From: DTU024 sp964518875
Lineage (GTDB): Bacteria > Bacillota > Clostridia > Christensenellales > Aristaeellaceae
NCBI GenBank assembly: GCA_964518875.1
Contig: CAZFHI010000006.1
Location: forward strand, 1-64,000
Direction: 5' to 3'
DNA length: 64,000 bases
A model generated the notes under the pieces. That model made no database searches and was not told the origin of the DNA. It was given only the letters and a program-made list of their open reading frames with translations. The position numbers and the translations under genes were made by a program. Positions 53,023 through 61,610 of the stretch are shown piece by piece (the first letter of the stretch is position 1; every line of letters starts with the position of its first letter).

Positions 53023-54827
53023 AAAGTAACGCTAAAAAAACGCGCAGGAAGACGCCAGAAGCGATAGGCGTTAAAAGCTTTAAAAAGTCAATGAAAATAT
53101 TAACTGGCTACTGCAAAAAATATACCGCTATTATTATACTGGCTGTTGTTGCGGCGGCCGCGGGCGCCGTTCTTTCCGTTATAGGGCCAGACTATATATC
53201 CGAGCTTACTGAAACCATAATGAAGGGCGTATCGTTTTCAGGCATAAACATTGACATTGAAAAAATATCGAATATCGCTTTTACGCTTATAGCGATATAC
53301 GCCGCAAGCATGCTGCTTAACTATTTGCAGTCGCTTATAATGGCGAGGGTTTCGTGCAGCGTTGGAAAGAAAATGCGCAGCGACATAACGGAAAAAATCA
53401 ACCGCGTTCCGCTTAAATATTTTGACGGCCACAGCTATGGCGACACGCTTTCCCGCGTGACGAACGACGTGGACATGATTACCCAGTCGCTTAATATAAG
53501 CATCGGCGCCTTTGTTTCCGCCGCCGCTACGCTTATAGGCTGCCTGGTTATGATGTTCGCAACCGAGTGGCGCATGGCGCTTACCGCGATAGCGTCTTCC
53601 CTTATAGGCTTTGTTTTCATGACGGCAATAATGAGAAAATCTCAGAAATACTTTGTATCAAGGCAGAACAGCCTTGCTGAAGTAAACGGCCACGTGGAAG
53701 AATATTACGCGGGGCAGAACATAGTAAGAGCCTATAACGCTGAAGCAAACGGCCTTGAAGAATTTCGCAAGGTAAATGAAAAGCTTAAGGAACAGACCTT
53801 TAAAGCAGAATTTCTTTCAGGGCTTATGATGCCTGTGATGGCTTTCATAGGTAACTTCGGGTACGTGGCGGTCTGCGTAATAGGCGCGGCCTTAGCTTTC
53901 AGCGGCGCCATATCTTTTTCAGTCGTCGTGGCGTTTATGATTTACGTACGCCTTTTCATTTCTCCGCTTGGCCAGATAGGAAGGGGCTTTTCAAGCATAC
54001 AGGGCGCTCTTGCCGCAAGCGAGCGCGTTGGGGAATTCCTTGAAGAAGAGGAGCTGAGCGATGAATCCCATAAGACGGCGGAGCTTAAAACGGTGAAGGG
54101 CGACGTAACGTTCGAGCGCGTAAGCTTTGGCTATGATGAAGACAAGCTTATAATACATGATTTTTCCGCAAGTATAAAAGCGGGCCAGAAGATAGCAATA
54201 GTAGGGCCCACAGGCGCCGGCAAAACTACCATAGTCAACCTGCTTATGCGCTTTTACGAGCTTGACAGCGGGAAAATATCGGTAGACGGAACATCGCTTG
54301 CGGACGTTACAAGGGAAAATGTGCGCGACCTTTTCGGCATGGTGCTTCAGGACACGTGGCTTTTTGAAGGCACTGTGCGTGAAAACCTCACCTACGGCAG
54401 GAAAAACGTGTCCGATGAAAAGCTGATCAACATTTGCAGCCAGTGCGGACTAAGGCATTTTATAGGCGCGCTGCCGGACGGGCTTGACACCGTGCTTAAC
54501 GACGCCGTATCCATTTCAGCGGGGCAGAAGCAGCTGCTTACCATAGCCCGCGCCATGGTTGAGGACGCCCCCATGCTTATTCTTGACGAAGCCACTTCCT
54601 CCGTCGACACCCGTACTGAGCTTAAAATACAGAAGGCCATGGACGCGCTTACAAAGGGCAGAACGAGCTTCGTTATAGCGCACCGCCTGTCCACAATACG
54701 GGATGCGGATATGATAATATACATGCAGGACGGCGCGATCCGCGAAACCGGCACGCACGACGAGCTTATGCTTAAGAACGGCCTCTACGCGGAGCTGTAC
54801 AACAGCCAGTTTTCACTCGCGTCTTAA
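53019..54827 (+). CDS. ABC exporter half-transporter, heterodimeric multidrug type (second subunit)
   Basis: Start at GTG 53019 (VKSNAKKTRRK), eight bases after GAGGAGG and overlapping the stop of the first subunit; an upstream GTG in frame (52965) lies inside that gene. 602 residues: a basic N-terminus, transmembrane domain (about 25-320) and ATPase with Walker A GPTGAGKTT, Q-loop GMVLQDTWLFEGTVREN, signature ISAGQKQLLTIARA and Walker B MLILDEATSSVD with the catalytic Glu. The signature has SAGQ instead of SGGQ. Together with the first subunit a BmrCD/LmrCD-like exporter. Confidence 0.94.
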   Translation: MKSNAKKTRRKTPEAIGVKSFKKSMKILTGYCKKYTAIIILAVVAAAAGAVLSVIGPDYISELTETIMKGVSFSGINIDIEKISNIAFTLIAIYAASMLLNYLQSLIMARVSCSVGKKMRSDITEKINRVPLKYFDGHSYGDTLSRVTNDVDMITQSLNISIGAFVSAAATLIGCLVMMFATEWRMALTAIASSLIGFVFMTAIMRKSQKYFVSRQNSLAEVNGHVEEYYAGQNIVRAYNAEANGLEEFRKVNEKLKEQTFKAEFLSGLMMPVMAFIGNFGYVAVCVIGAALAFSGAISFSVVVAFMIYVRLFISPLGQIGRGFSSIQGALAASERVGEFLEEEELSDESHKTAELKTVKGDVTFERVSFGYDEDKLIIHDFSASIKAGQKIAIVGPTGAGKTTIVNLLMRFYELDSGKISVDGTSLADVTRENVRDLFGMVLQDTWLFEGTVRENLTYGRKNVSDEKLINICSQCGLRHFIGALPDGLDTVLNDAVSISAGQKQLLTIARAMVEDAPMLILDEATSSVDTRTELKIQKAMDALTKGRTSFVIAHRLSTIRDADMIIYMQDGAIRETGTHDELMLKNGLYAELYNSQFSLAS

Positions 54828-55094
54828 GTAAGAAGGCTTATATTTAAATACGCTTCGGCCTTTTTATTTTAATTTTTTATTCTATCTGGCTTATAGCGAA
54901 CTTAAGAGTTTTTATATATCGTACGCGCAACCGGAAAATAAAGCGGGAAAACCGTTTTAATTTTTCAGCTTACCCTTGTTAAATTCCATATTAAATCATA
55001 TTAAATCAAAGCTGTACTTTGATACGGCGTTTTATAAGCGTTTGTATGTAGCAAGGCGTATAGCAATGCATAAACATATAGCAATACATAAAAA
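54828..55094. other. Intergenic region between convergent operons
   Basis: A/T-rich. It contains a weak AAGGC...GCCTT hairpin with T-run just after the ABC exporter stop (about 54833-54868), short direct repeats (CATATTAAAT twice near 54990, ATAGCAAT(A/G)CATAAA twice near 55060), and no gene that I can see. Confidence 0.5.
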
Positions 55095-55114
55095 ACAGCC
55101 GTCATTACGGCTGT
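55089..55114 (-). terminator. Rho-independent terminator of the pot-murG operon
   Basis: ACAGCCGT/ACGGCTGT stem (8 bp, 4-nt loop); on the minus strand it runs into TTTTTT. Second of two tandem terminators after murG. Confidence 0.88.
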
Positions 55115-55154
55115 AAGGCGCGCGCCGCAAAAAATCTGCTGCGGCAAGCGATAT

Positions 55155-55175
55155 TAAAAGAGCCAAAGCGGCTCT
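55155..55175 (-). terminator. First terminator directly behind murG
   Basis: AGAGCC/GGCTCT stem with a 5-nt loop, overlapping the murG stop codon, followed on the minus strand by CTTTTAAT. Confidence 0.7.
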
Positions 55176-56247
55176 ATTTTTTTTGTATTTCTTCTATAAG
55201 GCTCAGCACGTTCTGCGTGCCGTCGCTTAACGGGGAATTGCGCATGGCCTGCGTGAGCTGCTCCTTTTTGCTCAATAGCTCATTAAGCTTGGAAGTAAGG
55301 CTTTCGCTGTTAAGCTTGTCCTGCATAAGGGTAAGCGCAAGCCCTCTGCCCTCGTAGCTTAAGGCGTTCTGTATCTGGTCCCCGCGGCTCGCCCCAAGCG
55401 GCAGCGGTATAAGAAGCATTGGTTTAAGCAGGGCGTGGAACTCGCTGAGGGCGTTTGAACCGGCGCGCGAAAGAACGACGTCCGCGCAAGCGAGAGCGTG
55501 CGGCAGATTTTCCGCCATAAATTCCACCTGGTAATAAGCGGGGTTTCGTACGCTTTCGTCTATATTGCCCTTGCCGCATATATGGAAAACGTCAAATACC
55601 GGCGTAACGTACGGCAGAGCCTGTCTTAAAGCGTTGTTCACGGCGACCGACCCCTGGCTTCCGCCCATTACAAGCAGAACGGGCTTATCGCCTGAAAAAC
55701 CCGCTATTTTAAGCCCATCGTTTCTGCTGCCGCTAAAAAGCTCTTTTCTTAACGGCGTGCCAGTAAGCCTGCCCTTCTGGCCAAGCATTTTGGCGCACTC
55801 AGGAAACGTGGCGCATACGTATTTAGCGTACCTTGAGCACATGCGGTTCGCAAGCCCCGGGCTTATGTCGCTCTCGTGCAGAATTACAGGTATACGCAGC
55901 TTGTGCGCCGCCCATACGACAGGGACGGACACAAAGCCGCCCTTGCTGAAAACAAGGTCGGGCTTTATGCTCCTTAATAATTTTAGGCTCTGCATGGCGC
56001 CGTCAATAACCCTGAAAGGGTCTGAAAAGTTTTTAAGGTCGAAGTAGCGCCTTAATTTTCCGGTAGAAATAGCGTGGTAAGTAAGGTTCTCGTTTTTGAG
56101 CATCTGCCTTTCTATGCCCGCTTTTGATCCTATGTAGTGAACCGTGTAATTTTCCTGCAAAAGGTATGGCAAAAGAGCCAGGTTAGGCGACACGTGCCCA
56201 GCCGTTCCCCCGCCCGTAAGCACTATGGTTTTCGGCATATTAAACAC
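55174..56247 (-). CDS. murG: UDP-GlcNAc:lipid I GlcNAc-transferase
   Basis: 357 residues, normal length. Membrane-associated GT28 enzyme that makes lipid II. Motifs: VLTGGGTAGHVSPNLAL (G-loop 1), HYIGSKAGIERQML, FSKGGFVSVPVVWAA, LHESDISPGLANR, VMGGSQGSVAVN (G-loop 3) and the donor-binding SRAGSNALSEF...LPLGASRGDQIQNA. Its first eight bases overlap the end of potC, so it is translated from the polyamine-transporter transcript instead of lying in a division/cell-wall cluster. Confidence 0.96.
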   Translation of the reverse strand: MFNMPKTIVLTGGGTAGHVSPNLALLPYLLQENYTVHYIGSKAGIERQMLKNENLTYHAISTGKLRRYFDLKNFSDPFRVIDGAMQSLKLLRSIKPDLVFSKGGFVSVPVVWAAHKLRIPVILHESDISPGLANRMCSRYAKYVCATFPECAKMLGQKGRLTGTPLRKELFSGSRNDGLKIAGFSGDKPVLLVMGGSQGSVAVNNALRQALPYVTPVFDVFHICGKGNIDESVRNPAYYQVEFMAENLPHALACADVVLSRAGSNALSEFHALLKPMLLIPLPLGASRGDQIQNALSYEGRGLALTLMQDKLNSESLTSKLNELLSKKEQLTQAMRNSPLSDGTQNVLSLIEEIQKK

Positions 56248-57076
56248 CCTCTTCTTTTTTGCGGTCCGCCGCGGCGGATATAAGCTGACCCCCGCCTACA
56301 AGCAAAAACGCCGCGCCCAGCATTACGGTGCACATGGCGTTTACCTTGGGCGTTACGCCGACCTTTACTGAAGAATATATTTTAAGCGGCAGCGTTGTGG
56401 TTTCCGCGCCGGACACGAAAAAGCTTATTACAAAGTCGTCCATGCTCATGGCGAAAGCAAGCAGCGCGCCCGAAAGTATAGCGGGGGCCGCAAGCGGCAG
56501 CGTTACTGTTAGCAGCGCCTTTACGGGGCTAGCGCCCAAATCCCTCGCGGCTTCAATAAGGCTTGGATCTATCGTTAAAAGCCTGCTTTTAACGGTAACG
56601 AGTATATACGGCACGCAAAAAGTTATGTGCGAAAGTATAAGCGTAGTCGTGCCAAACGGTATTTTAAGCATGTTGAACAGCGCCATTAACGAAATGCCGA
56701 GTATTAGCTCAGGTATCATCATAGGGAGCATAGCGAGCTGCTCCCCCGCGCTAAGCACCGACGACAGCGCTTTTTGCCTTAGCGTTTTTTTAGCCTCCTG
56801 CCTTACCATGGCGACAGCGCCAAGCGAACCCATTACGCAGGCTATAACGACGCTCCATAGCGCCACCTGAAGCGACGACACAAGCTGCGCGCCGTAGCCC
56901 GTTACAGGGTCGAACAGCTCCTTATACCAGTACGTGGAAAAGCCCTGGAAAGTCATGGCCGCGGTGCGCCCCGTGTTTGAGTTGAACGAAAACAGCACTA
57001 CCACCAATATGGGCAGGTAGAGCAAAAGCATTATAATAGTTATGTAAAGGTTTGACCAAACGGAATTTTTCTTCAT
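56240..57076 (-). CDS. potC: Spermidine/putrescine ABC transporter permease PotC
   Basis: 278 residues with about six membrane segments. The permease-ATPase contact motif is EAARDLGASPVKALLTVTLPLAAPAILSG (EAA loop, about 180-205). The N-terminus (LYLPILVVVLFSFN) and SMDDFVISFFVSG are typical of PotC. ATG start; 9 bases after potB. Second permease of the PotABC importer; the substrate-binding protein PotD is not seen here. Confidence 0.93.
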   Translation of the reverse strand: MKKNSVWSNLYITIIMLLLYLPILVVVLFSFNSNTGRTAAMTFQGFSTYWYKELFDPVTGYGAQLVSSLQVALWSVVIACVMGSLGAVAMVRQEAKKTLRQKALSSVLSAGEQLAMLPMMIPELILGISLMALFNMLKIPFGTTTLILSHITFCVPYILVTVKSRLLTIDPSLIEAARDLGASPVKALLTVTLPLAAPAILSGALLAFAMSMDDFVISFFVSGAETTTLPLKIYSSVKVGVTPKVNAMCTVMLGAAFLLVGGGQLISAAADRKKEEGV

Positions 57077-57085
57077 ATGTTTACC

Positions 57086-57931
57086 TTAGAAAGCCATGTT
57101 CTCGGCTTCTCCGCCCTTTTTGCGGTATATTATGAGCACAATGGCCGTCATTACAAGCAGCACTACGCTGAGCGCCGCGGCAAAGGGCATGTCGTGGCTT
57201 TTTAAAAGCTCGTTCTGTATAAGATTGCCCCAGAGCATGGTGTTCGACCCTCCAAGCAGGTCGCTTATGAAAAACAAGCCTATGCTCGGAATAAACGTAA
57301 GCACTACGCCCGCCATAAGCCCAGGATACGTCATGGGAATGGTAACGGTTACGAACGCCTTGAAAGGGCTCGCGCCAAGGTCGCGCGACGCCTCGACCAT
57401 GCTCCAGTCTATCCTTTCGACGCTTGAATACACGGGCAGAACGAAGAAAGGCAGCATGCCGTACACCATGCCCGTAATTACGGCGCCCTCCGTGTACAAA
57501 AGCTTAAGCGGTCTTTTTATAAGCCCGAGGCTTTTAAGCACGGTGTTTATGGGGCCGTTCGCGTAAAAAAGTATCTTCCAGCCGTATATGCGTATAAGCG
57601 CGTTTGTCCAGAACGGGGCGATTAAGAGTATAAGCAGCCACACGCGCGCCTTTGGAGACGTTTTTGAAATAAAGTACGCGAAAGGGTAGCCGACAAGCGC
57701 GCATATAATAGTCGTAACCGCGGCAAGCCTTAAGCTTAGCAAAAGGCTGCTCACATACTGGCCTTCCCTTAGGCGCGCGTAGTTTTGCAAAGTAAGGCTT
57801 CCGCCCGCTTCAAAGCTTTCGCCGCCGGACAGAAGGCTTAAGCCTATCACATAAAGCAGGCTTAAACCTACGAACAGATAAGCCCATACGCTCATAGGCA
57901 GCGCTAAAAGCTGCCGCCTGTTGTTACGCAT
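57086..57931 (-). CDS. potB: Spermidine/putrescine ABC transporter permease PotB
   Basis: 281 residues, six predicted membrane segments (first about 12-33). EAA loop EASRDLGASPFKAFVTVTIPMTYPG (about 180-205); also APFWTNALIRIYGWKILFYANGPIN, a PotB-type segment. The start overlaps the end of potA by eight bases. Forms the membrane channel with PotC. Confidence 0.93.
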   Translation of the reverse strand: MRNNRRQLLALPMSVWAYLFVGLSLLYVIGLSLLSGGESFEAGGSLTLQNYARLREGQYVSSLLLSLRLAAVTTIICALVGYPFAYFISKTSPKARVWLLILLIAPFWTNALIRIYGWKILFYANGPINTVLKSLGLIKRPLKLLYTEGAVITGMVYGMLPFFVLPVYSSVERIDWSMVEASRDLGASPFKAFVTVTIPMTYPGLMAGVVLTFIPSIGLFFISDLLGGSNTMLWGNLIQNELLKSHDMPFAAALSVVLLVMTAIVLIIYRKKGGEAENMAF

Positions 57932-59021
57932 CCTGTACCTTCTCCCTGTCGTCTATAACTAAGCTCGCCTTTTCCTTGTCCCAGAATATGCACACCGTTT
58001 CGCCGGGCTGTATGCGCTCCTCCTGCTCTGTCGTATGGCGTGATATAAGCCTTTGCCCTGTCGCAAGCTCTATTACAACGGTCCTGTCGCTTCCCGTGTA
58101 CTGGGATTGAAGTATTTTCCCCTGAAGGTATTTGCAGCCGGGATCCTTCTTGCGGTAGCGCAGGCGCTCCGCCCTTACGCACAGGCACACTTTCTGGCCT
58201 GGAACAAGCCAGTCCTCAGAGTTGGCCTCAACCTGCTGTCCGCCTATGTCCAGAAGCACGTCGTCCCCGTTTATGCCTTCGACGGTGCAGTCTATTATGT
58301 TCGTTTCGCCTATAAAGCTTGCGGCGAAAGCGGTTATGGGGTGCTCGTAAAGGTCGTAAGGCGTGTCTATCTGCACAAAGCGGCCCTTGCTCATAAGCGC
58401 TATGCGGTCGCTCATGTTAAGCGCTTCCTCCTGGTCGTGCGTTATGTATATAAACGTAATGCCTAAATGCTTCTGCATTCTTTTAAGCTCGCTCTGCATC
58501 TGGCGGCGCAGCTGCAGATCAAGCGCGCCCAGGGGCTCGTCAAGAAGGAGGAGCTTTGGCTCAAGCACGGCGCTGCGCGCTATCGCCACGCGCTGCCTCT
58601 GCCCGCCCGAAAGCTGGGACGGCATGCGCTTTTCGTAACCCTCAAGCTGCACCAGCTTAAGCATGTCCTTTACCTTGGTTTTTATTGTATTTTTATTTAC
58701 TCCGCGCATCCTGAGCCCGTAGCCTATGTTCTTTTCAACGTTCATGTGCGGGAACAGCGCGTAGTTTTGAAACACCGTGTTTACTTCGCGCTTTTCAGGA
58801 GGCACGCCGCAAAGATCCCTGCCTTCAAGGTAGACTTTGCCTGAAGTGGGCTTTTCAAGGCCGGCTATTATGCGCAGGGTTGTTGTTTTTCCACAGCCCG
58901 AAGGGCCTAAAAGCGTTAAAAACTCGCCTTTGTATACGTCTAAATCAAGCCCGTTCAAAGCGTCCTGCGTGTCGAACGATTTGCGCAGCCCCCTTATAGA
59001 GAGCAGTACATCTTCTTGCAT
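57924..59021 (-). CDS. potA: Spermidine/putrescine ABC transporter ATPase PotA
   Basis: 365 residues. ATPase with Walker A GPSGCGKTT (about 39-47), Q-loop TVFQNYALFPHMNV, signature LSGGQRQRVAIARS, Walker B LLLLDEPLGALD and switch His (ITHDQEEAL). From about 240 a TOBE-type regulatory domain (GETNIIDCTVEGINGDDVLLDIGGQQ, VCLCVRAERL). First gene of potA-potB-potC-murG. The ATG follows a short AT-rich gap after the ferritin-like gene. Confidence 0.95.
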   Translation of the reverse strand: MQEDVLLSIRGLRKSFDTQDALNGLDLDVYKGEFLTLLGPSGCGKTTTLRIIAGLEKPTSGKVYLEGRDLCGVPPEKREVNTVFQNYALFPHMNVEKNIGYGLRMRGVNKNTIKTKVKDMLKLVQLEGYEKRMPSQLSGGQRQRVAIARSAVLEPKLLLLDEPLGALDLQLRRQMQSELKRMQKHLGITFIYITHDQEEALNMSDRIALMSKGRFVQIDTPYDLYEHPITAFAASFIGETNIIDCTVEGINGDDVLLDIGGQQVEANSEDWLVPGQKVCLCVRAERLRYRKKDPGCKYLQGKILQSQYTGSDRTVVIELATGQRLISRHTTEQEERIQPGETVCIFWDKEKASLVIDDREKVQDA

Positions 59022-59124
59022 ATTATTATTCCTTTATGTCGTCAAAATTTTTCGCGCCGTAAGGCGTTTTAAAGCGCGTACGCTAAACGCATTAAAAGCC
59101 GACAGCTTAAACGCGTTTTATATA

Positions 59125-59574
59125 TTAATGTTTCATTTCTTTAAGCGTTTTAAGGTGCCTTTTTTCTTCCTCGGCAACGTTTGTAAAAGCCCCGGCGGAT
59201 TCCTTATCAAGGCATTTTTCTGAAAAACCCTCGTAGGCTTCTATCGCCGCCTTTTCCTGCTCTATGGCGTAGTCTATAAGCGCGCCGCGGCTCTGCGTGG
59301 CGCCGCCCCTTACTGCTTCCGTAAGGCCGCCCGCGAACAGTATGCCGTCCGCCTGCGCGTCGAGCAGGTTCTTAAGGCTGCTTACGGCTTTGCTTTTATT
59401 TAGCAAGTTGTTAAATGTAACAAGGTGGTCGCGCTCGTCCTTCAAAAGCTTGTTAATTGCCGCGAGCGTTTCAGGGTCTTCAATAAGCTCCCGCATTCTT
59501 TCATACATGCGTATGGCGCGTTTTTCCATGCGCACCGCCATAAAAAAGGCGTCGCCGTCGTTAGTTACGTTCAT
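59125..59574 (-). CDS. Ferritin-like di-iron (rubrerythrin-type) protein without rubredoxin domain
   Basis: Start ATG 59574 (MNVTNDGDAFFMA), seven bases after AAGGAGG; the upstream in-frame ATG (59592) has no such site. About 149 residues forming a four-helix bundle with the di-iron ligand pattern RMEKRAIRMYERM, LKDERDHLVTF (E-x-x-H), EQEKAAIEAYEGF and EEEKRHLKTL (E-x-x-H). No C-terminal rubredoxin cysteines. Likely an oxygen/peroxide-stress or iron-handling protein. Overlaps the end of the glycosyltransferase gene by 14 bases. Confidence 0.8.
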   Translation of the reverse strand: MNVTNDGDAFFMAVRMEKRAIRMYERMRELIEDPETLAAINKLLKDERDHLVTFNNLLNKSKAVSSLKNLLDAQADGILFAGGLTEAVRGGATQSRGALIDYAIEQEKAAIEAYEGFSEKCLDKESAGAFTNVAEEEKRHLKTLKEMKH

Positions 59575-60511
59575 GCAAATCCTCCTTGTCAAAGCCCCGC
59601 AGTTCCTTTACGACATAAAGAGGCCTGCCCTTTACATCCTCATATATTCTCGCGGTGTAGCGGCCCTGCACGCCCTGGCACAAAAGTATGATTCCGGAAA
59701 AAAACGTTATAAGCGCGGCTATCCACCAGAGCCCGCCGTATATTCCAGCTATCGCGAGTATTAAAAGCGCTATAAACGCTAAAAGTGAAATAAGGCTGAA
59801 AAAGGCCCCGAGCGCCAAAGACAAAAGAAGCGGCTTGTCTGAAAAGCTTATTATGCCGTCCGCCGCCAGTTTAAGCATCTTTTTAAGCGGATAATGCGTT
59901 TCACCAGCGAACCTTTCCTGCCGCTCAAATTCCACAGGGCATTGCTTAAAGCCGGCCCACGCGAACATGCCGCGCAGGTACCTCGCGTGCTCCGGCATGC
60001 CGCGTATTACGCTTACCACTTTCTTATCCGCAAGGCGGAAGTCCCCGGTGTCGCGCGGGAACATATCCCCCGCAAGACGCTGCATTACTTTATAGTATTT
60101 TTCCGCGGACCACTTTTTAAAGCGCGTTTCGCCCTTGCGGCTTTTGCGCTTGCCGTAGACGACGTCCCAGCCTTCCTTCCATTTTTGAGCCATCTCAGGT
60201 ATTACTTCCGGCGGGTCCTGCAGATCCGCGTCTATTATAATTACAGCGTCGCCCGAGGCGTAGTCGAGCCCAGCGGATACCGCTATCTGGTGGCCGCCGT
60301 TTCTCGCAAAGTGTATTACACGCACGTTGCCGTCTTTTTGCTGAAGCGCGTTTAATATATTTTCCGTTTTGTCCGTCGAGCCGTCGTTCACGAACACGAG
60401 CTCGTACGCTTCGCCCATGCCCCGCATAACCTTGGTCAAGCGCTTATAGCTTTCGTTTATAACTTCTTCCTCGTTATAGCATGGTATTATAACGGAATAA
60501 ACAGGGTTCAT
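59561..60511 (-). CDS. Family 2 glycosyltransferase, membrane-anchored (DPM1/GtrB type)
   Basis: 316 residues. GT-A domain (about 1-215): SVIPCYNEEEVINESYKRL, FVNDGSTDKT, the metal site IIDADLQDPPEVI and RDTGDFRLADKKVV; then two C-terminal membrane helices (about 230-290, LLSLALGAFFSLISLLAFIALLI and WWIAALITFFSGIILL). Such enzymes transfer a sugar to undecaprenyl phosphate for wall or polymer glycosylation. ATG start 7 bases after the NYN gene. Confidence 0.93.
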   Translation of the reverse strand: MNPVYSVIIPCYNEEEVINESYKRLTKVMRGMGEAYELVFVNDGSTDKTENILNALQQKDGNVRVIHFARNGGHQIAVSAGLDYASGDAVIIIDADLQDPPEVIPEMAQKWKEGWDVVYGKRKSRKGETRFKKWSAEKYYKVMQRLAGDMFPRDTGDFRLADKKVVSVIRGMPEHARYLRGMFAWAGFKQCPVEFERQERFAGETHYPLKKMLKLAADGIISFSDKPLLLSLALGAFFSLISLLAFIALLILAIAGIYGGLWWIAALITFFSGIILLCQGVQGRYTARIYEDVKGRPLYVVKELRGFDKEDLHERN

Positions 60512-60518
60512 CTGTACC

Positions 60519-61502
60519 TCACAGCATTCTTACCAGAAGATTTTTCTGGTCGTTAAATTCAAGCTTCAAAACGCCGCGCTTTTCCAAATCCTTCAATATA
60601 TCGCTGAAGCGCTTGAAGCCTATGGCTTTTTCGCTGAAATCCGGATACTGGGCGGTTATGTCCGCCTTTAAAATGCTCGGGTTTATGCGCTCAAAACCGT
60701 CGTCCTTATAGCGGTCAAGCTGCTCCTTAAACGCGTTTACCCAGTTGTCGTCCGTAATGCGCGAGCTGTCCTCGTTGTCCGCCGTTAAGGCTATTATAAC
60801 GTTATAGTCCTTGCGCCAGACCTTGAATGTGTTGTACTTGTTTGAAAGCTTCGTTAAAAGCTTATAAAACGTGGAACAGCCGTAGTTTTTTTCGTCAAAA
60901 TCCGGCCTTAACCTAAGCAGCGTGCCTTTAAGCTCGCTCGCCAACATTTCGTCTTCGTCGGACTTTTCATCTATTATGCTTTCAATAAGCTTTACAAGAG
61001 ACGCTTCGTCCCCGTTGTCCTCGCGGTTGTTTTTCCTGCCCTTATTCTGCGTCGCGCGCCTTGTGGCGACGGACTCTAAAAACTGGAACTCGTTGCAGGC
61101 GTTAATAAATATCTTGCTCGCAACCTCGCTCCTCGATATGCCTAAAACGTATTTGCCCATGGACTTAAGCTTGCCCACAAGCGGCGTGTAGTCGCTGTCG
61201 CCTGAAACTATGCAGAACGAATCTATAAGCGGGTTTGTGTACGCCACTTCCATGGCGTCAAGCACAAGCTGTATATCCGCGTTGTTCTTCTGCGATATGC
61301 CGTAGCGCAGCGACGGCACTACGATAAACGTATTGGATAAAAGTATTTCTTTTAAATTGCTGAAATTATCTGTATAGCCGTAAACCTTGCCTAAGAGTAT
61401 GTCTCCTCTTATCTTTACCTTTTCAAGAACGTTATTCAAGGTTTCGACCTTAGCGCCGGTATTCTCTAAATCGACGAACACCGCAAAGTTTGATTCCGCC
61501 AA
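60519..61502 (-). CDS. NYN-domain nuclease-like protein with two OST-HTH/LOTUS domains
   Basis: Start at TTG 61502 (LAESNFAVFVDLEN), eight bases after AAAGGAG; a TTG at 61520 precedes that site and is rejected. 327 residues. NYN/LabA domain (about 5-140) with the acidic residues of PIN-like RNases: VFVDLENTG, NNADIQLVLDAMEV and VSGDSDYTPLVGKL. Then two OST-HTH modules (about 165-235, and 250-327, FSEKAIGFKRFSDILKDLEKRGVLKLEF). Expected to bind and possibly cut RNA; target unknown. First gene of an operon with a glycosyltransferase and a ferritin-like protein. Confidence 0.9.
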   Translation of the reverse strand: MAESNFAVFVDLENTGAKVETLNNVLEKVKIRGDILLGKVYGYTDNFSNLKEILLSNTFIVVPSLRYGISQKNNADIQLVLDAMEVAYTNPLIDSFCIVSGDSDYTPLVGKLKSMGKYVLGISRSEVASKIFINACNEFQFLESVATRRATQNKGRKNNREDNGDEASLVKLIESIIDEKSDEDEMLASELKGTLLRLRPDFDEKNYGCSTFYKLLTKLSNKYNTFKVWRKDYNVIIALTADNEDSSRITDDNWVNAFKEQLDRYKDDGFERINPSILKADITAQYPDFSEKAIGFKRFSDILKDLEKRGVLKLEFNDQKNLLVRML

Positions 61503-61575
61503 ATTACAGCTCCTTTCCAAATAGTGAATAAAATTACAAATATATTATAGCAGACCCATGGCTTTATGCAAATTA

Positions 61576-61601
61576 AGGCTGCGGCTGTGCAGCCGCAGCC
61601 T
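61576..61601 (-). terminator. Strong hairpin after the membrane-anchored SH3 gene
   Basis: AGGCTGCGGCT pairs with AGCCGCAGCCT (11 bp, 4-nt loop), followed on the minus strand by TTAATTTGC. It lies 10 bases after the stop at 61611. The T-tract is modest. Confidence 0.7.
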
Positions 61602-61610
61602 CATACGGGC

